5,993 nucleotides of DNA from DHVE2 group archaeon. GTDB taxonomy: Archaea; Thermoplasmatota; Thermoplasmata; Thermoplasmatales; Aciduliprofundaceae. The DNA lies in the NCBI GenBank assembly GCA_027056155.1, contig JALULR010000238.1, forward strand, positions 1 through 5,993. The letters run 5' to 3'. Below the pieces are notes generated by a model, which saw only the letters and a list, made by a program, of their open reading frames with translations, searched no databases and was not told the origin of the DNA. A program made the position numbers and the translations under genes. Positions 1 through 5,696 of the stretch are shown in pieces; within the stretch, counting starts at the first letter, position 1; each line of letters opens with the position of its first letter.

Positions 1-765
1 ACTTATCTCCTGCTCTTTGAGTTTTATCTGTTTTACAGTTCTCTCAATGCTAGCGTACTTATCTTCAAGTTCATCTTTGAGTTTTTTGAGTTCCTCCGCC
101 TTTGAGGCAATTTGTGCTCTAAAACGCTCGAGTTTTTCTTTCTCCCTTTGCAAGCTTGCTCGGGATTCTGCTACCTCTCTCTCTCTTTCTAGAAGTTCTC
201 TTTCACGCTCTTTGAGCATGCGCTCTCGCTCTTTTAATTCGGCTAGTTTTTGCATAAGCTCGTAGTTTGTGCTTTTCATGTAATTGTTTTCGTCCAATTC
301 TTGTGCTGGCCCTATATTATACTTCTCTTGCTTATTTTCAAAGCTAGGTATGGTTATATCATCAAATCCAAGCTCGATGTTGTTAAGGTCTATTTGCCCG
401 CCCATGTACACTCTGAGACTTTCTACAGTTGTTCTAAATTCCGAATAGCTGTTAAGTATGAAGTCCATATCTATGGTAGATGAGCGATATTTAAAAGAGT
501 GGATTTCTATTACTGAATCGTTATCCTTACCGAGTTCTACAGCATATTTTATGGCGTCATCGCCGCTCTCACGATGGTCATTTTCAAAATCGCACAATAC
601 AGGTATGCCATTTTCATATACTACATGCGCAATGCCGTGCTCTCTTCCGTATTTTACTATTTTAATATACCCTGTAAATTTCTCAAGTTCGAGGTCCTTT
701 ATTAGTTCTTCAAAATTGGGACCCCCAAATATGGTTTTCTCAAGCTTGCCGCTGGGTAGTTTCAT
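1..765 (-). CDS. DUF2226-like N-terminal domain with long coiled coil (partial, C-terminus outside window)
   Basis: The reading frame is open from an ATG at 765 to base 1 (255 codons) and continues beyond the left edge. Residues 1 to about 120 look like a compact alpha/beta domain, starting MKLPSGKLEKTIF and including FTGYIKI and HVVYENGIPVLCDF. This pattern (a short 'LP.G' opening, a 'GYI.I' strand, then a 'G..V.....' strand pair) resembles the archaeal DUF2226 family, which has no known function. Residues 120-165 are a polar linker. From about 166 to 255 the protein is almost entirely Glu/Arg/Lys/Leu with repeated ERERE-type stretches, a strong coiled-coil signature. No signal peptide or membrane segment is seen, so it is probably a soluble, oligomeric or scaffold protein. 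The ATG is the only usable start: the same frame has a stop at 820-822 with no start codon between. No clear Shine-Dalgarno precedes it. The family name is a recognition from memory; the coiled coil is seen directly. Confidence 0.85.
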   Translation of the reverse strand, partial: MKLPSGKLEKTIFGGPNFEELIKDLELEKFTGYIKIVKYGREHGIAHVVYENGIPVLCDFENDHRESGDDAIKYAVELGKDNDSVIEIHSFKYRSSTIDMDFILNSYSEFRTTVESLRVYMGGQIDLNNIELGFDDITIPSFENKQEKYNIGPAQELDENNYMKSTNYELMQKLAELKERERMLKERERELLEREREVAESRASLQREKEKLERFRAQIASKAEELKKLKDELEDKYASIERTVKQIKLKEQEIS

Positions 766-817
766 ACTTGCATATACTCGTTGCTCTAAAAAAACTTTAT
801 CATGTGGATTGCAATTG

Positions 818-825
818 TATTATAA
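818..825 (-). promoter_or_regulatory. TATA-like box for the leftward coiled-coil gene
   Basis: On the minus strand this reads TTATAATA. It lies about 53 bases before the ATG at 765. With the usual archaeal spacing of about 26 bases this would start transcription near 795 and give a leader of about 30 bases. No B-recognition element was convincingly identified. This is inferred from position and composition only. Confidence 0.4.
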
Positions 826-852
826 CAACACGCGATACATCGATTCGAAACA

Positions 853-861
853 TAAATATAT
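853..861 (+). promoter_or_regulatory. TATA-like box for the small membrane protein gene
   Basis: The plus strand reads TAAATATAT about 37 bases before the ATG at 894. Archaeal spacing predicts a transcript start near 880, leaving a very short leader that carries the Shine-Dalgarno site. It lies back to back with the promoter of the leftward gene; the two starts are 128 bases apart. Confidence 0.5.
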
Positions 862-881
862 TCTTTTGTAATTAGACATAC

Positions 882-888
882 GAGGTGA
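882..888 (+). promoter_or_regulatory. Shine-Dalgarno GAGGTGA that decides the start of the membrane protein gene
   Basis: GAGGTGA sits 5 bases before the ATG at 894, an ideal spacing. The GTG at 885-887 is in frame and would lengthen the protein by three residues, but it lies inside the ribosome-binding site itself and has no such site of its own. The ATG is therefore the better start. Confidence 0.8.
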
Positions 889-893
889 AAAAG

Positions 894-1445
894 ATGGATG
901 GGTTAGACTATGGGTATCCTCCCGAAGGGGATGCTATGAATAGTGATTACAAGGAGCCGCAGGGATATGGAGCGCCAGGCTACCAGCAGCCACCACCCCC
1001 GCAACCGCAGTATGCAGGAGCACCGTATCCACCTCCGAGACCAATGCCACCGCGGAGGGCAGCGCCGGAGAAGAAGTGGATGATTCTTGGAGTGATTGGC
1101 ATAATATTGGTGATTGTTGGAATGAGCATTGCTGCTATTGGGCAGTCAGCGCCTCCGCCAAATAGTATGAGCTACACTCATGATGAAACAGGTGCGCGTG
1201 ATTATGCGAGGGACGTTAATGCTTGGTACAACATGACTACTGTTACGATATTCTACGGCAAGCTTATCAGCGTTGCCGGCGATGCTTTGTTTGGCATAAT
1301 GGCCATTGGTGTGATGCTAGATGATGGCATAGATGACAAGAAGAAGATGTATCTTATTGTAGGCACAGCGTTGCTGTTTGGATTAATCACCATGGCAATA
1401 ATGGTTATGCCAAACGAATCTCCGTATATATATTTACACCACTAA
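894..1445 (+). CDS. Small membrane protein with Pro/Tyr/Gln-rich N-terminal tail and three transmembrane segments
   Basis: This encodes 183 residues from the ATG chosen by the Shine-Dalgarno at 882-888. Residues 1-55 are a low-complexity tail rich in Pro, Gln, Gly and Tyr (for example GYQQPPPPQPQYAGAPYPPP), followed by a basic, Pro-containing stretch (RPMPPRRAAPEKK) just before the first membrane helix at about 63-83. A polar loop of about 30 residues follows. The second hydrophobic segment is about 116-141 and carries a Lys and an Asp. A short Asp/Lys loop (DDGIDDKKK) leads to the third segment at about 152-172. The positive-inside rule puts the proline-rich tail in the cytoplasm. Such tails often mediate protein contacts, but no partner is identified here. 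I do not recognise a named family. It is transcribed alone, divergently from the coiled-coil gene, and its stop overlaps the tiaS stop by 4 bases. Confidence 0.85.
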   Translation: MDGLDYGYPPEGDAMNSDYKEPQGYGAPGYQQPPPPQPQYAGAPYPPPRPMPPRRAAPEKKWMILGVIGIILVIVGMSIAAIGQSAPPPNSMSYTHDETGARDYARDVNAWYNMTTVTIFYGKLISVAGDALFGIMAIGVMLDDGIDDKKKMYLIVGTALLFGLITMAIMVMPNESPYIYLHH

Positions 1446-2752
1446 TTTTTTATTATTTTTAATGGCCTCGCCAGATGTCTTCTTGCAATTACTGGTACTT
1501 CGTAAAATCCTTCTATATTTCGCTCAATCTTTGTATACTGTGCATCGGCTTCGCTTGCGCGAGTGCCACATTTTCTGCATCGATATCCTTTACCTCTGCC
1601 AATGCTTTCCATCTTCCTGCCGCAAAGGGGACACACGGGATTAGAAACCTTCTTTAGCACAGGTGGTGCTTTTATGATATTTATTTTTTCGATGTTGATT
1701 GTTAGCGGCTCTTTGCGAACGCCCCCATACACTACTACTTCATCACCTATTTCAAGCTTTGAAATCACATCTCTAAATTTCTTAGTTGGCTCGTAAGCTG
1801 CGCATTCTATCTCTCCCGTAGAATCTGCAATGGTGAATATAACATGGCCTCCTCGCAAGCGCTTCGGCGCGCTTGTCACATTGCCGTGCACTATCGCGCT
1901 GGTATATTCTCTTATCTCTCTTATTTTTCTGCGTTTTAGATGGTCATCACTACCTTGGTTTGTCTCGTAAATTAAATATGCTTCGTATGAGGTGCTCTTA
2001 ACAATATCTTTTGCTTTGATTAGCTCTTCTGGCATAGTCCCGCGAATGCCAAAAAGAACAGGTGTGCGAGAATTGGGCATTATTGCCGTGTAATTATTTT
2101 CGTAGTCGTAATTGTCGAATGTAGATGGAATTTGCTTATCCATCTTTTTTACCGATTCTGCATCGACCCATCTTGCTTCCGAGAATTTTTCCTCTGGCAG
2201 GTATGTTAAGAGCTCGTACGTTTTTCTTTTTGCTCTCCATGCTATGCCGCAACTTGCCCCTATGATACCTCTTCCAAGCTTGTATTTTTTATATTTAGCT
2301 TCATGCTGTTCAAGTACATTTTCTATCTCTTGCACACTAACAACATCTCTCACACCTTCCCAGTACAGCCATTCTGGCAGCTTTTTCGAGGTCAAGACGG
2401 CCCCCGGGTTGGTGTTGCGGTCATCGAGCACAAAATATCGCTCAATATCCCGAAGTATATCTTCAATTTCCAGCTCCTTTGTTTTTTCCTTTTTTCTTTC
2501 GCGAGGTTTTCCAAATATATCTTGTCCATTGTACTCGCCAATCTTTATCTGTCTGCCCTGCCCAAATCCGAATCTTATTACTACACTGCCGTTTCCTCTT
2601 GTTTTCCAGGGTATGTTTGGATTCAGGCGCACTAAGCGTGGATAGCCAATTATGTCGTACCCTAATTCATTGAGTTTTAGTATGACTTTGAGACCTACAT
2701 AGGTTGTGCACATGCCCTGCCTTGAGTCGGTGTCATCAATTGCGAAATACAC
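1442..2752 (-). CDS. tiaS: tRNA(Ile2) 2-agmatinylcytidine (agmatidine) synthetase TiaS
   Basis: TiaS uses ATP and agmatine to convert C34 of the CAU-anticodon isoleucine tRNA to agmatidine, so that it reads AUA and not AUG; in archaea this is the counterpart of bacterial TilS. The 436 residues cover the whole family layout. The N-terminal FAIDDTDS motif (3-10) with GMCTTY (13-18) and the conserved DDRNTNPG region (110-117) belong to the kinase-like catalytic domain. A ferredoxin-like domain follows, with the IYETNQGSDDH motif at 261-271. An OB fold spans about 284-360, and a zinc ribbon has Cys374, Cys377, Cys392 and Cys395. The end (EVPVIARRHLARPL) matches the family's basic C-terminus, so the gene looks intact. 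A charged insertion at about 81-97 is lineage-type variation. The start is GTG: the frame has a stop at 2756-2758, and the ATG overlapping the GTG by two bases is out of frame. With no Shine-Dalgarno and a TATA box 22 bases upstream, the mRNA is probably leaderless. Confidence 0.97.
   Translation of the reverse strand: MYFAIDDTDSRQGMCTTYVGLKVILKLNELGYDIIGYPRLVRLNPNIPWKTRGNGSVVIRFGFGQGRQIKIGEYNGQDIFGKPRERKKEKTKELEIEDILRDIERYFVLDDRNTNPGAVLTSKKLPEWLYWEGVRDVVSVQEIENVLEQHEAKYKKYKLGRGIIGASCGIAWRAKRKTYELLTYLPEEKFSEARWVDAESVKKMDKQIPSTFDNYDYENNYTAIMPNSRTPVLFGIRGTMPEELIKAKDIVKSTSYEAYLIYETNQGSDDHLKRRKIREIREYTSAIVHGNVTSAPKRLRGGHVIFTIADSTGEIECAAYEPTKKFRDVISKLEIGDEVVVYGGVRKEPLTINIEKINIIKAPPVLKKVSNPVCPLCGRKMESIGRGKGYRCRKCGTRASEADAQYTKIERNIEGFYEVPVIARRHLARPLKIIKN
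1446..1460 (+). terminator. Oligo-T terminator after the membrane protein gene
   Basis: Immediately after the TAA stop the plus strand reads TTTTTTATTATTTTT, the T-rich tract typical of archaeal transcription termination. It lies inside the last codons of tiaS on the opposite strand (Lys/Ile/Asn codons), so the terminator and that coding end share the same bases. No hairpin is needed or seen. Confidence 0.65.
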
Positions 2753-2770
2753 ATGCTAATATTGGTGTGA

Positions 2771-2778
2771 TATATTTG
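2771..2778 (-). promoter_or_regulatory. TATA box of tiaS (leaderless arrangement)
   Basis: The minus strand reads CAAATATA, centred about 22 bases before the GTG start at 2752. That leaves little or no 5' leader, and no Shine-Dalgarno is present, so transcription probably starts at or next to the start codon. Confidence 0.5.
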
Positions 2779-2846
2779 GAGTTATCGATTTTTGAAGTTC
2801 AGCATGGCCAAAAATTAGCTTCTGACCGAAAAGCATATAACGATAA

Positions 2847-2854
2847 TTTTATAT
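2847..2854 (+). promoter_or_regulatory. TATA box of the Trp-rich hypothetical gene
   Basis: The plus strand reads TTTTATAT about 35 bases before the ATG at 2886. The predicted transcript start is near 2873, giving a leader of roughly 10-15 bases that contains the GAGGG ribosome-binding site at 2875-2879. It is divergent to the tiaS promoter in the same 133-base gap. Confidence 0.5.
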
Positions 2855-2885
2855 CCTTAAAATAACATTACAGTGAGGGATTAAC

Positions 2886-3488
2886 ATGGCATCAAAAGAA
2901 GATTGGTTTGGAAAACTCCAGAGCGAGCTGGAGAAAAAGAAGGAGGAGATACTCAATGATATTTCCACAGAGAGCAAGAAACGCAGTGAGTTAAACAGGA
3001 CTATCATCGAGGATTTCTGGAGAATATGGATACAGTTTAACAATGTAAATATACATTTTAAGATGGAGCCTTCGCATGATAAGTGGGTATCTCGCTTTGA
3101 GGAGTTCCCTGATAAGTGGGTTGTTAGAAAAGATTTTGACTTTTCCCGTGTTTGGGAAATTAGCCTTGTTGATATAACGAGAGAGCAGAATAGGGTTGGC
3201 GATTCTCTAAAAGTGCTCTACTATAACACGGATAGTGGTGAGCGGCTTAAGATGATATTTCAGTTCTCCGAAGGTGAAAAGTACGATAAGTACTCTGGGT
3301 GGAAGCGCATATATAGCCAATACACACTTTACGATGAGTATGTGAGCAAGGCAAGTATTGACAAGCTCAGAGAGGTGCTTTTAAAGCTCATACCTGTGTG
3401 GTACGAGTCACATCTTAAGGGCGATAGAAACATCATTATTGAGTACATCAAAAAGAATTTCCAGAAGAGTGCAACCTTTACAGATTAA
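2886..3488 (+). CDS. Conserved-looking hypothetical protein, Trp-rich, soluble
   Basis: I do not recognise this 200-residue protein. GAGGG at 2875-2879 sits 6 bases before the ATG, so the start is well supported. Residues 8-40 form a charged, probably coiled-coil helix (LQSELEKKKEEILNDI). The rest looks like a mixed alpha/beta domain with eight tryptophans (7, 45, 48, 67, 78, 90, 139, 172) and many Tyr/Phe, beta strands around 76-130, and a C-terminal helical part (155-193). There are no cysteines, no signal peptide and no membrane segment, so it is probably cytoplasmic. The aromatic beta core could form a ligand- or protein-binding surface, but no catalytic motif is visible. It stands alone between its own TATA box and a T-rich tract, and its last 11 bases overlap the end of the zinc-ribbon gene on the other strand. 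Confidence 0.88.
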   Translation: MASKEDWFGKLQSELEKKKEEILNDISTESKKRSELNRTIIEDFWRIWIQFNNVNIHFKMEPSHDKWVSRFEEFPDKWVVRKDFDFSRVWEISLVDITREQNRVGDSLKVLYYNTDSGERLKMIFQFSEGEKYDKYSGWKRIYSQYTLYDEYVSKASIDKLREVLLKLIPVWYESHLKGDRNIIIEYIKKNFQKSATFTD

Positions 3489-3747
3489 GCCCTTTCTCTA
3501 TATCTTTTTTAAATTCGTTCTTAAGTGCAATTTCCTGCTCCCACTCCTCCAGCGAGTCTAGGGCTTCCTTTAGTTCGCGGAGGCAATCTATGCATATCCA
3601 CTTCTCCCCAATTTTCTTCATTGGCAGCTCTTTGTAACCGATTCTCCCGCACAGTGCACAAACATGCATTTCGCTTATTTTCGCCTCAACATAGAGGTCC
3701 ATCTTCATGCTCTCGATTATGCTTTTTATCATGTCTGATTGCTCCAT
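3478..3747 (-). CDS. Small four-cysteine zinc-ribbon-like protein, last gene of the KaiC operon
   Basis: This 89-residue protein carries CALC at 30-33 and CIDC at 52-55, separated by 18 residues. This CxxC-x18-CxxC layout is typical of a single zinc ribbon or treble-clef knuckle. Before it is a short helix (1-25). After it is an acidic, probably helical tail (56-88, LRELKEALDSLEEWEQEI). The small size and lack of enzyme motifs suggest an adaptor or a nucleic-acid- or protein-binding subunit. The ATG at 3747 is fixed by AGGAGGT at 3754-3760. Only 4 bases separate it from the upstream stop, so the two are probably translationally coupled. No named family was recognised. Confidence 0.88.
   Translation of the reverse strand: MEQSDMIKSIIESMKMDLYVEAKISEMHVCALCGRIGYKELPMKKIGEKWICIDCLRELKEALDSLEEWEQEIALKNEFKKDIEKGLNL
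3493..3510 (+). terminator. T-rich terminator candidate after the Trp-rich gene
   Basis: A pyrimidine tract ending in TCTTTTTT starts 5 bases after the TAA stop. It fits archaeal oligo-T termination on the plus strand. It lies within the 3' coding end of the opposing zinc-ribbon gene, where the same bases encode Lys-rich residues, so the T-run could simply reflect that. Confidence 0.45.
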
Positions 3748-3751
3748 GTGC

Positions 3752-4087
3752 TTACCTCCTGTACTTCGGGTTTATCAGCAGATACCTGTCTTTACCTAAA
3801 GCTTCTACAAAGTACAGCTCTTGCTCGTAAGCAATAGATTTCATTATATTTACTGCCTTTTTCTCGTTTTCTTTTGTGTGCTCTAGCCCAAGCTGGTGCA
3901 TTATATCCAAGGGAGAGACTCTCGCCACTCCTGTCATATTGCCAATGTGCTCTTCCCACCGTATTTTGATTTTTTCTGTTTCTATTTTTTCACCGTGCGT
4001 GATTTCTATATTTAGCTTATCTGCCTTTAATGAGGGGGTAAATCCAAAGTATGAAGCCACTATACTTTTAATCTCTTTTTCGTCCAT
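3752..4087 (-). CDS. Hypothetical 111-residue protein, possible winged-helix C-terminus, third gene of KaiC operon
   Basis: The ATG at 4087 is supported by AAGGTGA at 4092-4098, 4 bases upstream, and lies 12 bases after the KaiC stop. I do not recognise the family. Residues 1-15 form a helix, and 22-45 look like two beta strands with alternating charged and hydrophobic residues (LNIEITHGEKIETEKIKI). Residues 57-106 could be a winged helix: a helix (SPLDIMHQLGL), a second helix (KENEKKAVNIMKSIAYEQ), then a two-strand wing (LYFVEALGKDRYLLI). If so, it would bind DNA or another protein. This is an impression from the pattern of predicted helices and strands, not from a conserved motif. Membership of the operon is seen from the spacing and the shared strand. 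Confidence 0.87.
   Translation of the reverse strand: MDEKEIKSIVASYFGFTPSLKADKLNIEITHGEKIETEKIKIRWEEHIGNMTGVARVSPLDIMHQLGLEHTKENEKKAVNIMKSIAYEQELYFVEALGKDRYLLINPKYRR
3754..3760 (-). promoter_or_regulatory. Strong Shine-Dalgarno AGGAGGT for the zinc-ribbon gene
   Basis: This is the strongest ribosome-binding site in the window, 6 bases before the ATG at 3747. It is embedded in the last two Arg codons and the first base of the stop of the upstream gene, which points to coupled translation. Confidence 0.8.
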
Positions 4088-4099
4088 AATATCACCTTG

Positions 4100-4783
4100 T
4101 TAGAATATATCAGACTGTGCGAGTACAACTAACCCTGATGATGTTATTTCGTAGGGTTTTACTTCCCTAGAATGCTTAGTGCGACGCATTTTTAGTATCT
4201 TTAGAGTGAGCATTATTCTATTTTGTTGCTCTATGGGTGTGAGAAGAATAACTCCATCTACAACATACTCTATCAATGCGTCCCTGCTCACGGTAGGATT
4301 TTTTGGATCAACTTCAGCTGTAAACACGGCGGTAGCACCGCTCTCTTTTATACTCTTGCTAAGCGCAAATAGATTCATTCGCTTATCCTCTTCGTTTTCG
4401 AATAACATGGTTATGAGGCTCACTGAGTCTATTGCAATTCTACTCGCTTCAAAATCGCGTATAACCTGCGGAATCTCGCCCTCTAGTCTTTTCACGCTGT
4501 TGCCTGCGTCCTCCGGCTCTAACTTGATTAGAAGAAGTTGCTCGTCTAGGTATTTTCCAAAATCCCACCCGAAAGTGCTAGCTGTCTCAATTATACTATC
4601 TTCGTCCTCTTCCAAGCTCAAAAATATGCATTTTTCCCCGTTTATTAAGCCTTCCCAAATATACTGCATGGCGAAGGTGGTTTTTCCAGTTCCAAATGAC
4701 CCAATTATCGCGATGCTGTGCCCTGCCGGTATGCCTCCCTCAAGCATCTCGTCTAATCCATCAATGCCCGTTTTTATTTTCAT
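4100..4783 (-). CDS. KaiC-like RecA-superfamily ATPase (canonical active site)
   Basis: This single-domain KaiC/RAD55-type ATPase has 227 residues from the ATG at 4783. It opens with the family signature KTGIDGLDEMLEGGIPAG. The P-loop GSFGTGKTT (28-36) is intact. The strand IFLSLEE ends in the two adjacent Glu residues (58-59) that act as general base in KaiC. Walker B is RIAIDSVS (115-122, Asp119). Near the end, MRRTKHSREVKPYEIT (199-214) matches the KaiC segment that closes the nucleotide site of the neighbouring subunit, so hexamer or oligomer formation is likely. Archaeal single-domain members serve in signalling and regulation; the target here is unknown. An in-frame GTG at 4792 would add three residues but lies inside the Shine-Dalgarno AGGGTGA, so the ATG is chosen. 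It sits 5 bases after the upstream KaiC-like gene. Confidence 0.95.
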   Translation of the reverse strand: MKIKTGIDGLDEMLEGGIPAGHSIAIIGSFGTGKTTFAMQYIWEGLINGEKCIFLSLEEDEDSIIETASTFGWDFGKYLDEQLLLIKLEPEDAGNSVKRLEGEIPQVIRDFEASRIAIDSVSLITMLFENEEDKRMNLFALSKSIKESGATAVFTAEVDPKNPTVSRDALIEYVVDGVILLTPIEQQNRIMLTLKILKMRRTKHSREVKPYEITSSGLVVLAQSDIF

Positions 4784-4788
4784 GTTGC

Positions 4789-4795
4789 TCACCCT
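4789..4795 (-). promoter_or_regulatory. Shine-Dalgarno AGGGTGA overlapping the upstream stop; decides the KaiC start
   Basis: AGGGTGA lies 5 bases before the ATG at 4783. Its last three bases are the TGA stop of the preceding KaiC-like gene, and its internal GTG is the spurious longer start of the canonical KaiC-like gene. Stop and ribosome-binding site sharing bases suggests translational coupling of the two proteins. Confidence 0.8.
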
Positions 4796-5607
4796 ATCTT
4801 TTCCGTATTGACTACTACAAAGCCCATCTTTCTATTTAAAGTTGTGTTAAATCTTGCGATTTTCTCTTCTTCTAAATGTGACATTAACCCAGTGAATTTT
4901 AGCACATACATGTGTCTGTATCGCTTTGAGTAGCGCTGGGAGCCGTGCCATTCAAAAATCATCACACCGTCAACGGAGTCAAACAGTATGTTTTCTTCTT
5001 TCCTATCAAGCACGCCTATTGTTAAGAGAAGATAGATTACGGTATTCCACTCTTTTGCCTTTCTCCGAAGCCCGCGAATCACATCGATGAGGTTCATTGT
5101 ATCAATTCGAGGCGAGGTCACGAGGTCGGTTAGTGAATCTACAATTACAATGTTTTCGTCAGAGTTTTTGTCCAGAAACTCTACAAACTCTTCAAGGAGC
5201 TTTCCTTTTTTTCGTAGAAAATTACTAGCATTGGAAGTTACCCATTTTATTGGTACAATGCTATTTTTAAAAAATTCCACTGAGAAATCTTTGAATTTGA
5301 GGTTATCGCGGAAGTATCCCGCAAGGTCCTTATTGAAGGTGAGGTCCACTGCCCGCATGACCTCTTCTTCACTTCTGGAAATTGAAATATACGCAGTGCC
5401 TTTGGGTATGTATATATCCTCTGAGTCTTCTAACATAAAGTTTCTAAATGCCTCATCTTTTCGCGCATATGCTAGCTTAGCTACAGATGTATATGAAAAC
5501 TCACGGTTGCCTGCGCCCGGCTCGCCTGCAAGTATTATTACAGAGCCTGCGGGTACGCCGCCGCTTACTATGGAGTCAAATGCAGATACAGAAGTTGGAA
5601 TTCTCAT
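4789..5607 (-). CDS. Degenerate KaiC-like protein (probable pseudo-ATPase), first gene of operon
   Basis: The 272 residues keep the KaiC fold outline: the opening IPTSVSAFDSIVSGGVPAG, a P-loop position at 28-36, a Walker B strand IVIVDSLTD (153-161, Asp157) and a late strand VDGVMIFEW (212-220). The active site is altered. The P-loop reads GEPGAGNRE, with the phosphate-binding Lys replaced by Asn and the following Thr by Arg. At the place of the KaiC Glu-Glu pair the strand reads YISISRS (73-79), so Ser-Arg replaces the catalytic pair. It is about 45 residues longer than its partner, partly through an insertion at about 50-70. It may bind nucleotide weakly or not at all and act as a regulatory or structural partner of the canonical KaiC encoded next. 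Conserved non-canonical P-loops may be typical of a whole archaeal subfamily, so this need not be decay; the frame is intact. The ATG at 5607 directly follows an in-frame TAA, which fixes the start. Confidence 0.92.
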   Translation of the reverse strand: MRIPTSVSAFDSIVSGGVPAGSVIILAGEPGAGNREFSYTSVAKLAYARKDEAFRNFMLEDSEDIYIPKGTAYISISRSEEEVMRAVDLTFNKDLAGYFRDNLKFKDFSVEFFKNSIVPIKWVTSNASNFLRKKGKLLEEFVEFLDKNSDENIVIVDSLTDLVTSPRIDTMNLIDVIRGLRRKAKEWNTVIYLLLTIGVLDRKEENILFDSVDGVMIFEWHGSQRYSKRYRHMYVLKFTGLMSHLEEEKIARFNTTLNRKMGFVVVNTEKIG

Positions 5608-5631
5608 TTAAGGCAAATATGGCGATAACGC

Positions 5632-5639
5632 ATTTAAAT
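5632..5639 (-). promoter_or_regulatory. TATA box of the four-gene KaiC operon (leaderless start)
   Basis: The minus strand reads ATTTAAAT, centred 28 bases before the ATG at 5607. There is no Shine-Dalgarno before that ATG, so the first gene is probably leaderless while the three downstream genes use Shine-Dalgarno sites. A second AT-rich box (ATATAAG) near 5691-5697 could be an alternative promoter with a longer leader. Confidence 0.5.
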
Positions 5640-5696
5640 TATTCGCATGGTTTTGAATGAGTGGTTAATTGGAGCGCGCTAACATCACCGCTTATA

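Noticed and set aside
181..240. Short repeated CTCTTT/CTCTCG pattern resembling a simple repeat
   Set aside because: It is produced by Glu-Arg codons of the coiled coil on the other strand, not by a DNA repeat.
17..265. Ser/Leu-rich open frame on the plus strand that looks like a signal or repeat protein
   Set aside because: It is the antisense of the Glu/Arg/Lys coiled coil (GAG/AAG codons read backwards), which explains its Ser/Leu repeats.
458..871. Open frame of 137 codons on the plus strand
   Set aside because: It is antisense to the DUF2226-like gene, crosses its promoter and has no ribosome site of its own.
2112..2645. Open frame of 177 codons on the plus strand
   Set aside because: It lies wholly antisense to the well-conserved tiaS, is Ser/Phe-rich in the manner of antisense frames, and has no promoter or ribosome site.
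2752..2754. ATG overlapping the tiaS start codon
   Set aside because: It is out of frame; only the GTG at 2750-2752 gives the family N-terminus FAIDDTDS.
4179..4811. Open frame of 210 codons on the plus strand
   Set aside because: It is antisense to the canonical KaiC gene, whose motifs are unmistakable; Ser/Ile-rich composition typical of a shadow.
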